Assembly (NCBI RefSeq): GCF_018588885.1
Contig: NZ_JAFFIW010000022.1
Coordinates: forward strand, 1-64,000
DNA length: 64,000 nt
Source of the DNA: Mesorhizobium sp. dw_380
GTDB lineage: Bacteria > Pseudomonadota > Alphaproteobacteria > Rhizobiales > Rhizobiaceae
Direction: 5' to 3'
The notes under the pieces were generated by a model. The model did not search any database and was not told the DNA's origin. It was given only the letters and a program-made list of their open reading frames with translations. Made by a program: the position numbers and the translations under genes. Shown here one piece after another: positions 51,410 to 59,437 of this stretch (position 1 is the first letter of the stretch; every line of letters starts with the position of its first letter).

Positions 51410-52777
51410 ATGGCAACGATGACGTCGGACGAAATCAGCGCGATCGAGGACCGCTTCCCGCAGGTGTTCCGGCGCCCGCCCTACAAGCGCTTCGGCCCGC
51501 TGCTCCTGCTTCTGGGCACCGTGCTCTACCTCGCCTATGCGATGTGGTTCTTCAGCCTGCCACAGGTGCTGCGGGAATCGCACTGGGAGCGCCTGCCGCT
51601 CTTCCTGTCGCAGTGGATCAGCTATGATCTGCAGCCGGAGTTCCGCCTCGACCAGCCCGAGATCACACCCAAATACCCGCGCTTTTCCGCGCTTGGCGAA
51701 AACCCTGACCCCGACTGGGTCATCAAGAACCCGGACGGCACTTTCACCGTGCAGATCGACGGGCCGGCTAAATCCGTCACCTTCGACAAGACGCAGGCGA
51801 CGATCGTGGCCAATGGCCAGACCGTGCCGGTCTCACTGACCAGCGGCAAGCCGATAGTCACGGGTCCGGTACCGAACTGGATCACCGCGCATGACGACGA
51901 AATCGTGGCCAAGATGGGCTTCGCCGGCGAAGTGCGCGTCACCGTCGACCGGGTCAAGGTGCGCAAACGCTTCCTCGGCTGGGCGAATTTCGTCTTCGAC
52001 ACACGCTCGCCCTTCTTCGGCAAATCCGCTGGGGAAGTGATCTCGCTGATCGTGTCCGGGCCCGAACTGAAACCGGGCACCTCGAACCTCGCGCTGGCCG
52101 GCGACAACATCTGGAACAACGCCCAGTGGCAGCATGGCGACGTCTGGACGAAGCTTTTGCAGACCATCGTCATGGCGTTTCTCGGCACGCTGCTCGGCGG
52201 TATCGTTGCCTTCCCGCTGGCCTTCTTCGCCGCCCGCAACATCACGCCGAGCGGCGTGCTCAGTCAGGTGCTCAAGCGCTTCTTCGACTTCATGCGTTCG
52301 GTCGACATGCTGATCTGGGCGCTGTTCTTCACCCGCGCCTTCGGACCGGGACCGCTGGCCGGCAGTGCGGCGATCTTCTTCACCGAGATCGGCACGCTCG
52401 GCAAAACCTACTCCGAAGCCTTGGAGAACATCGACGACAAGCCGCGCGAGGGCGTTGTCTCGACCGGCGCCAACGGCCTCCTGGTGCAGCGCTACGGCGT
52501 GATACCGGAAGTGGTGCCCGTGTTCATCAGCCAGACGCTCTACCAGTGGGAATCCAACACCCGCGGCGCCACCATCATCGGCGCCGTCGGCGCCGGCGGC
52601 ATCGGCTTGAAACTATGGGAAGCGATGCGCACCAACTCCAACTGGGCCAACGTCTTCTACATGGTGCTGTTGACGCTGCTGGTCGTCTTCATCTTCGACA
52701 ACATCTCCAACTTCCTGCGCCGCCGCCTGAGCCGCACCATCCACGACTACAACAGGATCCAGGCCGAGCGGGGTTAG
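51410..52777 (+). CDS. phnE2: Phosphonate ABC transporter permease 2 with large periplasmic loop
   Basis: 455 residues. After membrane segment 1 (28-49) comes a hydrophilic extracytoplasmic stretch at about 50-245 before segment 2 (249-275); PhnE proteins are usually 260-300 residues, so this is an insertion of nearly 200. The permease part has the EAA loop EGVVSTGANGLLVQRYGVIP and VGAGGIGLKLWEA. The gene begins one base after the phnE stop. Long second PhnE proteins are typical of rhizobial phn loci as far as I recall. Confidence 0.92.
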   Translation: MATMTSDEISAIEDRFPQVFRRPPYKRFGPLLLLLGTVLYLAYAMWFFSLPQVLRESHWERLPLFLSQWISYDLQPEFRLDQPEITPKYPRFSALGENPDPDWVIKNPDGTFTVQIDGPAKSVTFDKTQATIVANGQTVPVSLTSGKPIVTGPVPNWITAHDDEIVAKMGFAGEVRVTVDRVKVRKRFLGWANFVFDTRSPFFGKSAGEVISLIVSGPELKPGTSNLALAGDNIWNNAQWQHGDVWTKLLQTIVMAFLGTLLGGIVAFPLAFFAARNITPSGVLSQVLKRFFDFMRSVDMLIWALFFTRAFGPGPLAGSAAIFFTEIGTLGKTYSEALENIDDKPREGVVSTGANGLLVQRYGVIPEVVPVFISQTLYQWESNTRGATIIGAVGAGGIGLKLWEAMRTNSNWANVFYMVLLTLLVVFIFDNISNFLRRRLSRTIHDYNRIQAERG

Positions 52778-52799
52778 TTAATTTGGCGAACCCCCGCGC

Positions 52800-52856
52800 C
52801 TTCGTCATCCTCGGGTCTGCGCCGCGTCGCTTCCGCTCCGCCCGTGGATGACGAAG
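52800..52856. repeat. Palindromic intergenic repeat right of the phn locus
   Basis: Exact 11-base arms CTTCGTCATCC (52800-52810) and GGATGACGAAG (52846-52856). The core TGCGCCGCGTCGCTTCCGCT is the reverse complement of the core at 40844-40903. It lies between the convergent ends of phnE2 and the next operon and may end transcription from both. Confidence 0.7.
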
Positions 52857-52860
52857 AAAG

Positions 52861-53712
52861 CTAAGCCGCTTTCTTCCACCCGTTTTTGATATGCTTATAC
52901 CCCTCGCGATAAACCGCTTCCGGGCTCTCGGAAAAATCGCGCCACACCTTGGTCGCCGCCGCCAGATCCTTGAGCGAACGGCCGAAAGCTTCGATCGTCA
53001 GCCAGTCATCGTAGCCGCTCTTGCGGATCGCTGAAAAGGTTTCCTTCCACGGGATGTTGCCGCGCCCCGGCACGCCGCGGTCGTTCTCCGAGATGTGAAT
53101 GTGGACGACATTCCTGCGGTGCTTCGTGTAGGCGCCGATCGGATCGGCCTCCTCGATATTGGCATGGAAGGTGTCGTACATCGCCTTGATGTGGGGTCGG
53201 TCGATGGCGTCGATATGCTCCGACAGGTCGGCCATCGTGTTGAGAAGATAGCATTCGAAGCGGTTGAGCGCCTCGAGCCCGATGGTTACGCTCCGTTTGC
53301 CGGCATGGTCGCCGATCGCGCGTTGCGAGGCGACCGAGCGCTTCTTCTCGGCGGCCGTCGGCCCGGAGCCGGAAAAGGCGCCCAGCGTCGAATGCAGCGG
53401 GCCGCTCAGCGTGCTTGCGCCAAGCGCCTCGGCGCAATCGACAGCCCATTTCATGTACTCGATACCGGCCCTGCGCGTTGCCGCATCGGCCGAGATCAGG
53501 TTCATCGCGGGATCGCCCATCGCTGAAACAGCTGTCCGCTCCAAGCCGATGCGGTCGAGCAGCTCGCCCAATTTCCTGTAGTCGTCCGGCGTGCCGGAAA
53601 AGATCGGTATCTCGACGCCATCGAAGCCGGTCGCCTTGATGTCGCGAAGCAACGGCTCGTGCTTCTTCGACACCGCCGTCGTCCACAAGAACATGCACAT
53701 GCCGATTTTCAT
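52861..53712 (-). CDS. Sugar phosphate isomerase/epimerase-like TIM barrel
   Basis: 283 residues from the ATG at 53712, with GGGAGGGG upstream. Xylose-isomerase-like barrel: MKIGMCMFLWTTAVSKKHEP, FDGVEIPIFSG, VTIGLEALNRFECYLLNT, HIKAMYDTFHANIEEADP (metal ligands) and VHIHISENDRGVPG. The sequence is of the hydroxypyruvate isomerase/tagatose or 3-epimerase type; the exact reaction is open. It is the last gene of a minus-strand operon with a Gfo/Idh/MocA dehydrogenase and another TIM barrel. Confidence 0.82.
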   Translation of the reverse strand: MKIGMCMFLWTTAVSKKHEPLLRDIKATGFDGVEIPIFSGTPDDYRKLGELLDRIGLERTAVSAMGDPAMNLISADAATRRAGIEYMKWAVDCAEALGASTLSGPLHSTLGAFSGSGPTAAEKKRSVASQRAIGDHAGKRSVTIGLEALNRFECYLLNTMADLSEHIDAIDRPHIKAMYDTFHANIEEADPIGAYTKHRRNVVHIHISENDRGVPGRGNIPWKETFSAIRKSGYDDWLTIEAFGRSLKDLAAATKVWRDFSESPEAVYREGYKHIKNGWKKAA

Positions 53713-53768
53713 CGACGCCCCTCCCATTTGATGGCGCGTCCTGGCTGTTCCCGCCAGCTTCGCGCAAA

Positions 53769-53878
53769 ATCCCCCTCATCCGACCGCTTCGCGGCCACCT
53801 TCTCCCCGAGGAGAGAAGAGACTTAGCATCGGCGCCGGCACCTCCTCTCCCCTCGGAGAGGGGTCCGGGTGAGGCGGA
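53769..53878. repeat. Pyrimidine-rich palindromic repeat pair
   Basis: CCCCCTCATCCGACCGCTTC...CTTCTCCCCGAGGAGAG on one side and CTCCTCTCCCCTCGGAGAGG...GGGTGAGGCGG on the other form long imperfect inverted arms. It fills the gap between two minus-strand genes. It resembles intergenic repeats of Mesorhizobium as I recall them. Confidence 0.6.
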
Positions 53879-53897
53879 CCCTTGTTACCCGCCGCCG

Positions 53898-55085
53898 CTA
53901 CAGCCTGGTCCACGCTCCATTCTTCTTCGAAGACTTCACACAGGCCTCGATGAAAGCCATGCCTTCGACGCCATCCTGGATGGTCGGGAAGGCGACATCC
54001 TTTGCCGGCTTGCCACCCTTGCGGCGCGCCGCACGGATGGCCCGCGCGGCCTCCTGGTAGATGTTGGCGAAGCCTTCGAGATAGCCCTCGGGATGGCCCG
54101 ATGGAACGCGGCTGACACGGCCCGCCACCGGCAGCGCGCCGGCGCCGTTGCGGGTGATCAACTGCTTCGGCTGGCCGAACGGCGTGTACCAGAGATAGTT
54201 GGGGTCGGCCTGCACCCATTCCAGGCCGCCCTTCGAGCCATAGATGCGCAGCTTCAGCCCGTTCTCATGCCCGGGCGCCACCTGGCTCGCCCAGATCATG
54301 CCCTTGGCCGGATGCGTCTTGCCGGCGGGCCTGAAGCGCAGCATGACATTGACATTGTCGTCGAGCAGCCGGCCCGGCACGAAGGCGTCGAGATCGGCCG
54401 AGAGCGAATCCAGCTCCAGCCCGGAGACGAACCGGGCGAGATTGTAGGCATGGGTGCCGATGTCGCCCAGCGCACCGCCCGCCCCCGCCTGTTTCGGATC
54501 GCCGCGCCAGGATGCCTGCTTCTGGCCGGTGGCGGCGAGGTCCTCGGTCAGCCAGTCCTGCGGATATTCGGACTGCACGATGCGGATATCGCCGAGCACG
54601 CCCTTGGCCACCATCTCGCGCGCCTGCCGCACCATCGGATAGGCGGTGTAGTTGTGGGTGAGCACGAATACCTTGCCGGTCTTTTCGACGATCGCCGCGA
54701 GTTTCTTCGCCTCGGCCAGTGTCGTTGCCAGCGGCTTGTCGCAGATCACGTGGATGCCGGCCTCGAGAAACGCCTTGGCCGCCGGCACATGCACATTGTT
54801 CGGCGTGACGATCGCCACCGCCTCGATGCCGTCGGGCCGCTTGGCCTCGGCCTTGGCCATCTCGGCGTAGGACGCGTAGCTGCGGTCCGGATCGAGGCCG
54901 AGTTCGGCGGCCGAAGCCTTGGCACGCTCGGGATTGGCAGACAGCGCGCCAGCCACCAGCACGAAATCATTGTCCATGCGCGCCGCGATCCGGTGCACCG
55001 CGCCGATGAACGCGCCTTGCCCGCCACCGACCATGCCGTAGCGGATCGGGCCGCCTCCCGTTTCCGACTTCGATGCGCCGACCAT
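53898..55085 (-). CDS. Gfo/Idh/MocA-family oxidoreductase
   Basis: 395 residues from the ATG at 55085, with GGGAG six bases upstream (longer starts at 55100 and 55121 lack one). Rossmann motif YGMVGGGQGAFIGAVHR, the CDKP-type catalytic lysine motif (VICDKPLATTLAEAK), and the C-terminal GDIGTHAYNLARFVSG with the substrate Asp and His. It probably oxidises a sugar or inositol derivative with NAD(P), in the same operon as two isomerase-like barrels. Confidence 0.88.
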   Translation of the reverse strand: MVGASKSETGGGPIRYGMVGGGQGAFIGAVHRIAARMDNDFVLVAGALSANPERAKASAAELGLDPDRSYASYAEMAKAEAKRPDGIEAVAIVTPNNVHVPAAKAFLEAGIHVICDKPLATTLAEAKKLAAIVEKTGKVFVLTHNYTAYPMVRQAREMVAKGVLGDIRIVQSEYPQDWLTEDLAATGQKQASWRGDPKQAGAGGALGDIGTHAYNLARFVSGLELDSLSADLDAFVPGRLLDDNVNVMLRFRPAGKTHPAKGMIWASQVAPGHENGLKLRIYGSKGGLEWVQADPNYLWYTPFGQPKQLITRNGAGALPVAGRVSRVPSGHPEGYLEGFANIYQEAARAIRAARRKGGKPAKDVAFPTIQDGVEGMAFIEACVKSSKKNGAWTRL

Positions 55086-55141
55086 GTCTTTCTCCCTCAT
55101 GTCTTGGATGCTCCTCCCCATCGAGGAAAGGGTAAGTCGTG

Positions 55142-56197
55142 TCAGATACCCATCATGGCGCGCAACAGCTTCTTGTCGGTGGTGCCGGCGGCGAAATCGT
55201 CAAATGCCTTCTCGGTCACGCGGATAATGTGGTGCTGGATGAAAGGTGCCCCTTCGGCCGCACCGTCCTCGGGATGCTTCAGGCAGCATTCCCACTCCAG
55301 CACGGCCCAGGAATCGTAATTGTACTGCGTCAGCTTGGAGAAGATGCCGCCGAAATCCACCTGCCCGTCGCCGAGTGAACGGAAGCGGCCGGCGCGGTTG
55401 GTCCAGCTTTGATAGCCGGAATAGACGCCCTGCCGGCCGGTCGGATTGAACTCGGCGTCCTTGACGTGGAACGCCTTGATGCGCTCGTGATAGATGTCGA
55501 TGAATTCGAGATAATCGAGCTGCTGCAGCAGGAAGTGTGACGGGTCGTAATTGATGTTGCAGCGCTTGTGGCCGCCGACCGCGTCGAGGAACATCTCGAA
55601 GGTGGCGCCATCGAAAACGTCTTCAGAGGGGTGAATTTCGTAGCCGACATCGACGCCGTTGTCTTCATAGGCATCGAGAATCGGCTTCCAGCGTTTGCCG
55701 AGCTCGCCGAACGCTTCCTCAATGAGTCCAGCCGGCCGCTGCGGGAACGGATAGAGGTAAGGGAAAGCCAGCGAGCCGGTAAACGACACTGAAGCATTCA
55801 GGCCCAGATTGCGCGATGCTTTAGCGCCGAACTTCATCTGTTCGACAGCCCACTTCTGCCGGGCTGTGGGATTATTGTGCACCGATGGCGGCGCAAAGCC
55901 ATCCATCTGGGCATCATAGGCCGGATGCACCGCCACCAGTTGCCCCTGCAGGTGCGTCGACAATTCGGTGATCTCGACGCCGGCGTCAGCGCAGATGCCT
56001 TTCACCTCGTCGCAATAGGCCTTCGACGACGCCGCTTTCTCGAGGTCGAACAGGCGCGCGTCCCAAGTCGGGATCTGCACGCCCTTGTAGCCGAGACCGG
56101 CCGCCCATTTGGTGATCGAGGCCAGCGAATTGAACGGCGCTGCATCGCCCGCGAACTGCGCCAGGAACAGTCCAGGGCCCTTCATTGTCGTCGGCAT
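55142..56197 (-). CDS. Sugar phosphate isomerase/epimerase-like TIM barrel
   Basis: 351 residues from the ATG at 56197 (GGAGG six bases upstream; another ATG at 56203 overlaps that site). Barrel landmarks: GYKGVQIPTWDARLFDL, VGYEIHPSEDVFDG, CNINYDPSHFLLQQLDY (metal Asp and His), IKAFHVKDAEFNP and the C-terminal WAVLEWECCLKHP. It is longer than its paralogues at 52861 and 56597. It is the first gene of the minus-strand operon; the shared upstream region contains a candidate GntR site. Confidence 0.83.
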   Translation of the reverse strand: MPTTMKGPGLFLAQFAGDAAPFNSLASITKWAAGLGYKGVQIPTWDARLFDLEKAASSKAYCDEVKGICADAGVEITELSTHLQGQLVAVHPAYDAQMDGFAPPSVHNNPTARQKWAVEQMKFGAKASRNLGLNASVSFTGSLAFPYLYPFPQRPAGLIEEAFGELGKRWKPILDAYEDNGVDVGYEIHPSEDVFDGATFEMFLDAVGGHKRCNINYDPSHFLLQQLDYLEFIDIYHERIKAFHVKDAEFNPTGRQGVYSGYQSWTNRAGRFRSLGDGQVDFGGIFSKLTQYNYDSWAVLEWECCLKHPEDGAAEGAPFIQHHIIRVTEKAFDDFAAGTTDKKLLRAMMGI

Positions 56198-56299
56198 CGG
56201 CATCCTCCCTCATTTGTCGCGACCAAGCATAGCGCCGATTGGAAGCAGGGCCAGTCACTTTGGTCTTTTCGCATCGAGCGCATTGCAGCCCTGCCATTC

Positions 56300-56326
56300 T
56301 GGTATTACCAAATAAGCGAATTTGGT
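56300..56326. promoter_or_regulatory. FCD-GntR-type operator in a divergent promoter region
   Basis: TGGTATTACCA (56300-56310) fits the TNGTNNNACNA pattern of FadR/FCD-type GntR proteins exactly. It overlaps a second inverted repeat ACCAAAT-AAGCGA-ATTTGGT (56307-56326). On the minus strand TTGACC (56324-56329) could be a -35 element covered by the site; on the plus strand TATAAT is at 56388-56393. The region 56198-56596 shows no gene. Confidence 0.65.
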
Positions 56327-56596
56327 CAAGCCTCACAATGCATCGGCAAAGCGGCTCGACCATGCGAAATAGCGACATATATCGCAATATAATCAATGAA
56401 ATAATCCGCATAGGAAGTTGCACTGCCGCGCTTCTTGCCGTTCTGGGGAATTTGCTGTAGACCTCGGTACAGGCCCAATTGGTCGAACCAGTTGCAGGAA
56501 AAAGGCTGGGGATGCCTTGGGGAGGAACCTTTGCGTCGTCTTTCGGCGATGCATGTCGCGGGCAAACCGTACGGACGAATTTGGGAAGGACAGACC

Positions 56597-57484
56597 ATGC
56601 ATCTTTCGACGCACAACTGGATGCGCGCGGAACCGCTGGAGACGACGCTCAAGCGCATCAAGAAGTTCGGCTACGAGTCGATCGAGATTTCCGGAGAGCC
56701 CGCGCAGTACAAGACCAAGGAGACGCGGGCACTGCTGAAGGAGCATGGCATCCGCTGCTGGGGCGCGGTGACCTTGATGCTGGGCGAACGCAACCTTGCC
56801 GCCAGGAACCAGGGTCAGCGCGAGCGCTCGGTGCAGTACGTCAAGGACGTGCTGACCATGGTCAGCGAACTCGATGGCGAGATCATCACGCTTGTCCCCG
56901 CGACGGTCGGCAAGGTGGTGCCTGACGGCACCGAGGAAGAGGAATGGAAGTGGGTTGTCGACGCGACCCGCGAGTGCTTCACCCACGCCAAGAAGGTCGG
57001 CGTCAAGATCGCGGTCGAGCCGCTCAACCGTTTCGAGACCTATCTGTTCAATCGCGGCGCCCAGGCGCTGGCGCTGGCCGATGCGGTCAGCCCCGAATGC
57101 GGCGTCTGTCTCGACGCCTACCACATCCACATGGAGGAGTTTAACGTCTACGATGCCATCCGAAAGGTCGGGAAGCGCCTGTTCGATTTCCATGTCGCCG
57201 ATAACAACCGCTTCGCCGCCGGCCTTGGCCAGATCGACTGGCCAAGGATCGTCGCCACGTTGAAGGAAGTCGGCTATGACGGCGCGCTGACCAATGAGTT
57301 CGTCGCCCCGGTCGACCGCACGCCGGCAGCACCCTATCCCGACATGGTCGAGCGCCACCCGGTCGATATCTCGCCTGAACAGCTGAAGTTCATCCAGGAC
57401 CACGGCTCCAGCGTGCTGACCGAAAAATTCTACACCGACCAGATGCGCATCACCGCCGAAACGCTGCTGCCGCTGATCAAGTAG
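56597..57484 (+). CDS. Sugar phosphate isomerase/epimerase-like TIM barrel
   Basis: 295 residues from the ATG at 56597 with GGAAGGA upstream; the frame extends to 56435 but is not conserved-looking. Barrel landmarks: FGYESIEISGEPAQYKTK, VKIAVEPLNRFETYLFNRG, CGVCLDAYHIHMEEFNVY (metal Asp and His), FDFHVADNNRFAAGLGQIDW. The pattern is close to the D-psicose/tagatose 3-epimerase-like branch. It is the first gene of a plus-strand operon with a dehydratase, a regulator and a dehydrogenase. Confidence 0.84.
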   Translation: MHLSTHNWMRAEPLETTLKRIKKFGYESIEISGEPAQYKTKETRALLKEHGIRCWGAVTLMLGERNLAARNQGQRERSVQYVKDVLTMVSELDGEIITLVPATVGKVVPDGTEEEEWKWVVDATRECFTHAKKVGVKIAVEPLNRFETYLFNRGAQALALADAVSPECGVCLDAYHIHMEEFNVYDAIRKVGKRLFDFHVADNNRFAAGLGQIDWPRIVATLKEVGYDGALTNEFVAPVDRTPAAPYPDMVERHPVDISPEQLKFIQDHGSSVLTEKFYTDQMRITAETLLPLIK

Positions 57485-57543
57485 TCGAGGTCTGTTGGGA
57501 AATTTGCCCTTTCGCCCGACCGGCGGCAGGGCTGGGGAAAAAT

Positions 57544-58713
57544 ATGCGCATCAAGACCGTCCAAGCCTGGTGGGTCCGCATTCCGATCGAAGCCGCGCGC
57601 CAACACCGCAGCGACTTCGGCCAGGTGGCGACCTTCGACGCCGCCATTCTGCGCGTTGAAACCGATGACGGGCTGGTCGGCTGGGGCGAAGGCAAGAACG
57701 CCGCCGGCAGCGCCGGCAGCTACGGCGCGCTCGTCCATATGCTCAACCATGAGGTCGGCCCGCAGCTGATCGGCCGTGATCCGGCCGACATCGGAATCAT
57801 CTGGGAGATGCTCTACAATGGCGTGCGCCACGACAGTGCGGCGCGCGCCGGCCACGCCATGCCGCAACTGGCGCGGCGCGGCATGAGCATCGCGGCCATC
57901 AGCGCCGTCGACATCGCGCTCTGGGATGTCCTGGGCAAGTCCCTCGACCTGCCGGTCTGGCGGCTGCTCGGCGGCCGCAAGGTCGATCGCATGCCGGCCT
58001 ATGCCTCCGGCGGCTGGGCCTCCGCCGATGCCATCGGCGAGCAGTTGAAATCCTACATCGCCCGGGGTGGTTTCAAGGCGCTGAAGATGCGTGTTGGCGC
58101 CATGGATGGTGCGGCGCATGTTTCCGCCGCCCGCGTCCGCTCCGCGCGCCAGGCGCTCGGCCCCGATGTCGAGTTGATGGTCGACGCCCACGGCACCTAT
58201 ACGGTGGCGGAAGCCAAACGCTTCATCCATCTCGTCGACGACCTCGATCTCGCCTGGTTCGAAGAGCCTGTGATCGCCGACGACAAGCCGGGCATGGCCG
58301 AAGTGCGTGCCTCTAGCGCCGTTCCGATCGCCACCGGCGAAAGCGAGGCGACGCGCTATGCCTTCCGCGACCTCGCCGTGCTCAAGGCCGCGGACATCTT
58401 CCAGCCGGATCCCGCCTTCTGCGGCGGCATCAGCGAGGCGATGAAGATCGGCACCATCGCCAGCGCCTTCAATTTGCGCTTTGCGCCGCATCTGTGGGCC
58501 GGCGCGCCCTGCTTCTTCGCCGGGCTACATGTCTGCGCCGCCTCGCCGTCGAGTTTCACCGTCGAATATTCGCTCGGCGCCAACCCGATGATCCATGACC
58601 TGATCGAAGAGACTGTCGAAGCAAGGGACGGTATGATAGCGATCCCGGAAAAGCCCGGATTGGGATTCACCATTTCGGAGCGGTTCCTGGAGGCGCACGC
58701 GCAACGCTGTTGA
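57544..58713 (+). CDS. Enolase-superfamily (mandelate racemase/muconate lactonizing) enzyme
   Basis: 389 residues. N-terminal capping domain, then the barrel with KMR (ALKMRVGAMDG, catalytic Lys/Arg), metal ligands in LMVDAHGTYTV, WFEEPVIADD and ATGESEATRYAF, and a late histidine in RFAPHLWAGAP. Enzymes of this group dehydrate sugar acids or racemise or epimerise them. With the isomerase, the GntR regulator and the 2-hydroxyacid dehydrogenase it suggests sugar-acid catabolism. The substrate is undetermined. Confidence 0.87.
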   Translation: MRIKTVQAWWVRIPIEAARQHRSDFGQVATFDAAILRVETDDGLVGWGEGKNAAGSAGSYGALVHMLNHEVGPQLIGRDPADIGIIWEMLYNGVRHDSAARAGHAMPQLARRGMSIAAISAVDIALWDVLGKSLDLPVWRLLGGRKVDRMPAYASGGWASADAIGEQLKSYIARGGFKALKMRVGAMDGAAHVSAARVRSARQALGPDVELMVDAHGTYTVAEAKRFIHLVDDLDLAWFEEPVIADDKPGMAEVRASSAVPIATGESEATRYAFRDLAVLKAADIFQPDPAFCGGISEAMKIGTIASAFNLRFAPHLWAGAPCFFAGLHVCAASPSSFTVEYSLGANPMIHDLIEETVEARDGMIAIPEKPGLGFTISERFLEAHAQRC

Positions 58714-58715
58714 CA

Positions 58716-59435
58716 ATGAAAGAAAAGAACCTCCTCGCGGAACTCGCGGCCTATCTGTTCTCCCACTCGGACAAGGAGAGCGGCCGCACGCCGTCGGAAC
58801 GTGAACTGGCGGAGCATTTCGCCGTCAGCCGCGGCCAGATCCGCGAGGCGCTTGCCATTCTCGAAGCCATGCGCATCGTCGAGCGCCGGGCCAAATCAGG
58901 CATCTACATCGACACCAAGCAGGCGAGTGTCGAGGCGCTGGCGCTGTTCGCGCGTGCCGGCCTGCCGCTCGATCCCTTGCAGATCTATGAAACGGTCGAA
59001 CTGCGCAAGATCCACGAGATCAAGGCCGCCGAGCTTGCCTGCTCGCGCGCCACCGAGGAGAATTTCGAACGGCTGCGCGAAATCCTGAAGGCCTCCGAAG
59101 AGCGCATCGCCGCCGGCGAAGGCCTCGCCAAGGAGGACCGCGAATTCCACCTCGAGATCGTGCGCGCCACCAAGAACAGCGTCTTCCACAACATCTGCAG
59201 CGTCTATTACCTGATGGGCGAACAGCGCCTGCCGATCTACTTCAACGACCCCGAACGCAGCGTGCGCTCGCATGCCGAGCACGTGCAGATTTACGAGGCG
59301 CTGCTGCGCCGCGACGGCAATCTCGCCCAGGCGCTGATGAGCGCCCATCTGCAAGGGGCGGAGAGCTACTGGAAGGGTCTGATCGAGAGCGGCAAGGCGG
59401 TCGCACCGCCGAGCCTGGAATTCGAAAAGGCCTGA
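58716..59435 (+). CDS. FCD-domain GntR-family regulator
   Basis: 239 residues from the ATG at 58716, two bases after the previous stop. The winged helix at about 23-70 (TPSERELAEHFAVSRGQIRE, ALAILEAMRIVERRAKSG) is followed by an FCD effector domain with the metal-site type residues EDREFHLEIVRATKNSVFHN and RSHAEHVQIYEALLRRD. The FadR-type site at 56300-56310 in front of its operon is its probable target. Likely ligand: a sugar acid of the pathway. Confidence 0.9.
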   Translation: MKEKNLLAELAAYLFSHSDKESGRTPSERELAEHFAVSRGQIREALAILEAMRIVERRAKSGIYIDTKQASVEALALFARAGLPLDPLQIYETVELRKIHEIKAAELACSRATEENFERLREILKASEERIAAGEGLAKEDREFHLEIVRATKNSVFHNICSVYYLMGEQRLPIYFNDPERSVRSHAEHVQIYEALLRRDGNLAQALMSAHLQGAESYWKGLIESGKAVAPPSLEFEKA

Positions 59436-59437
59436 TC

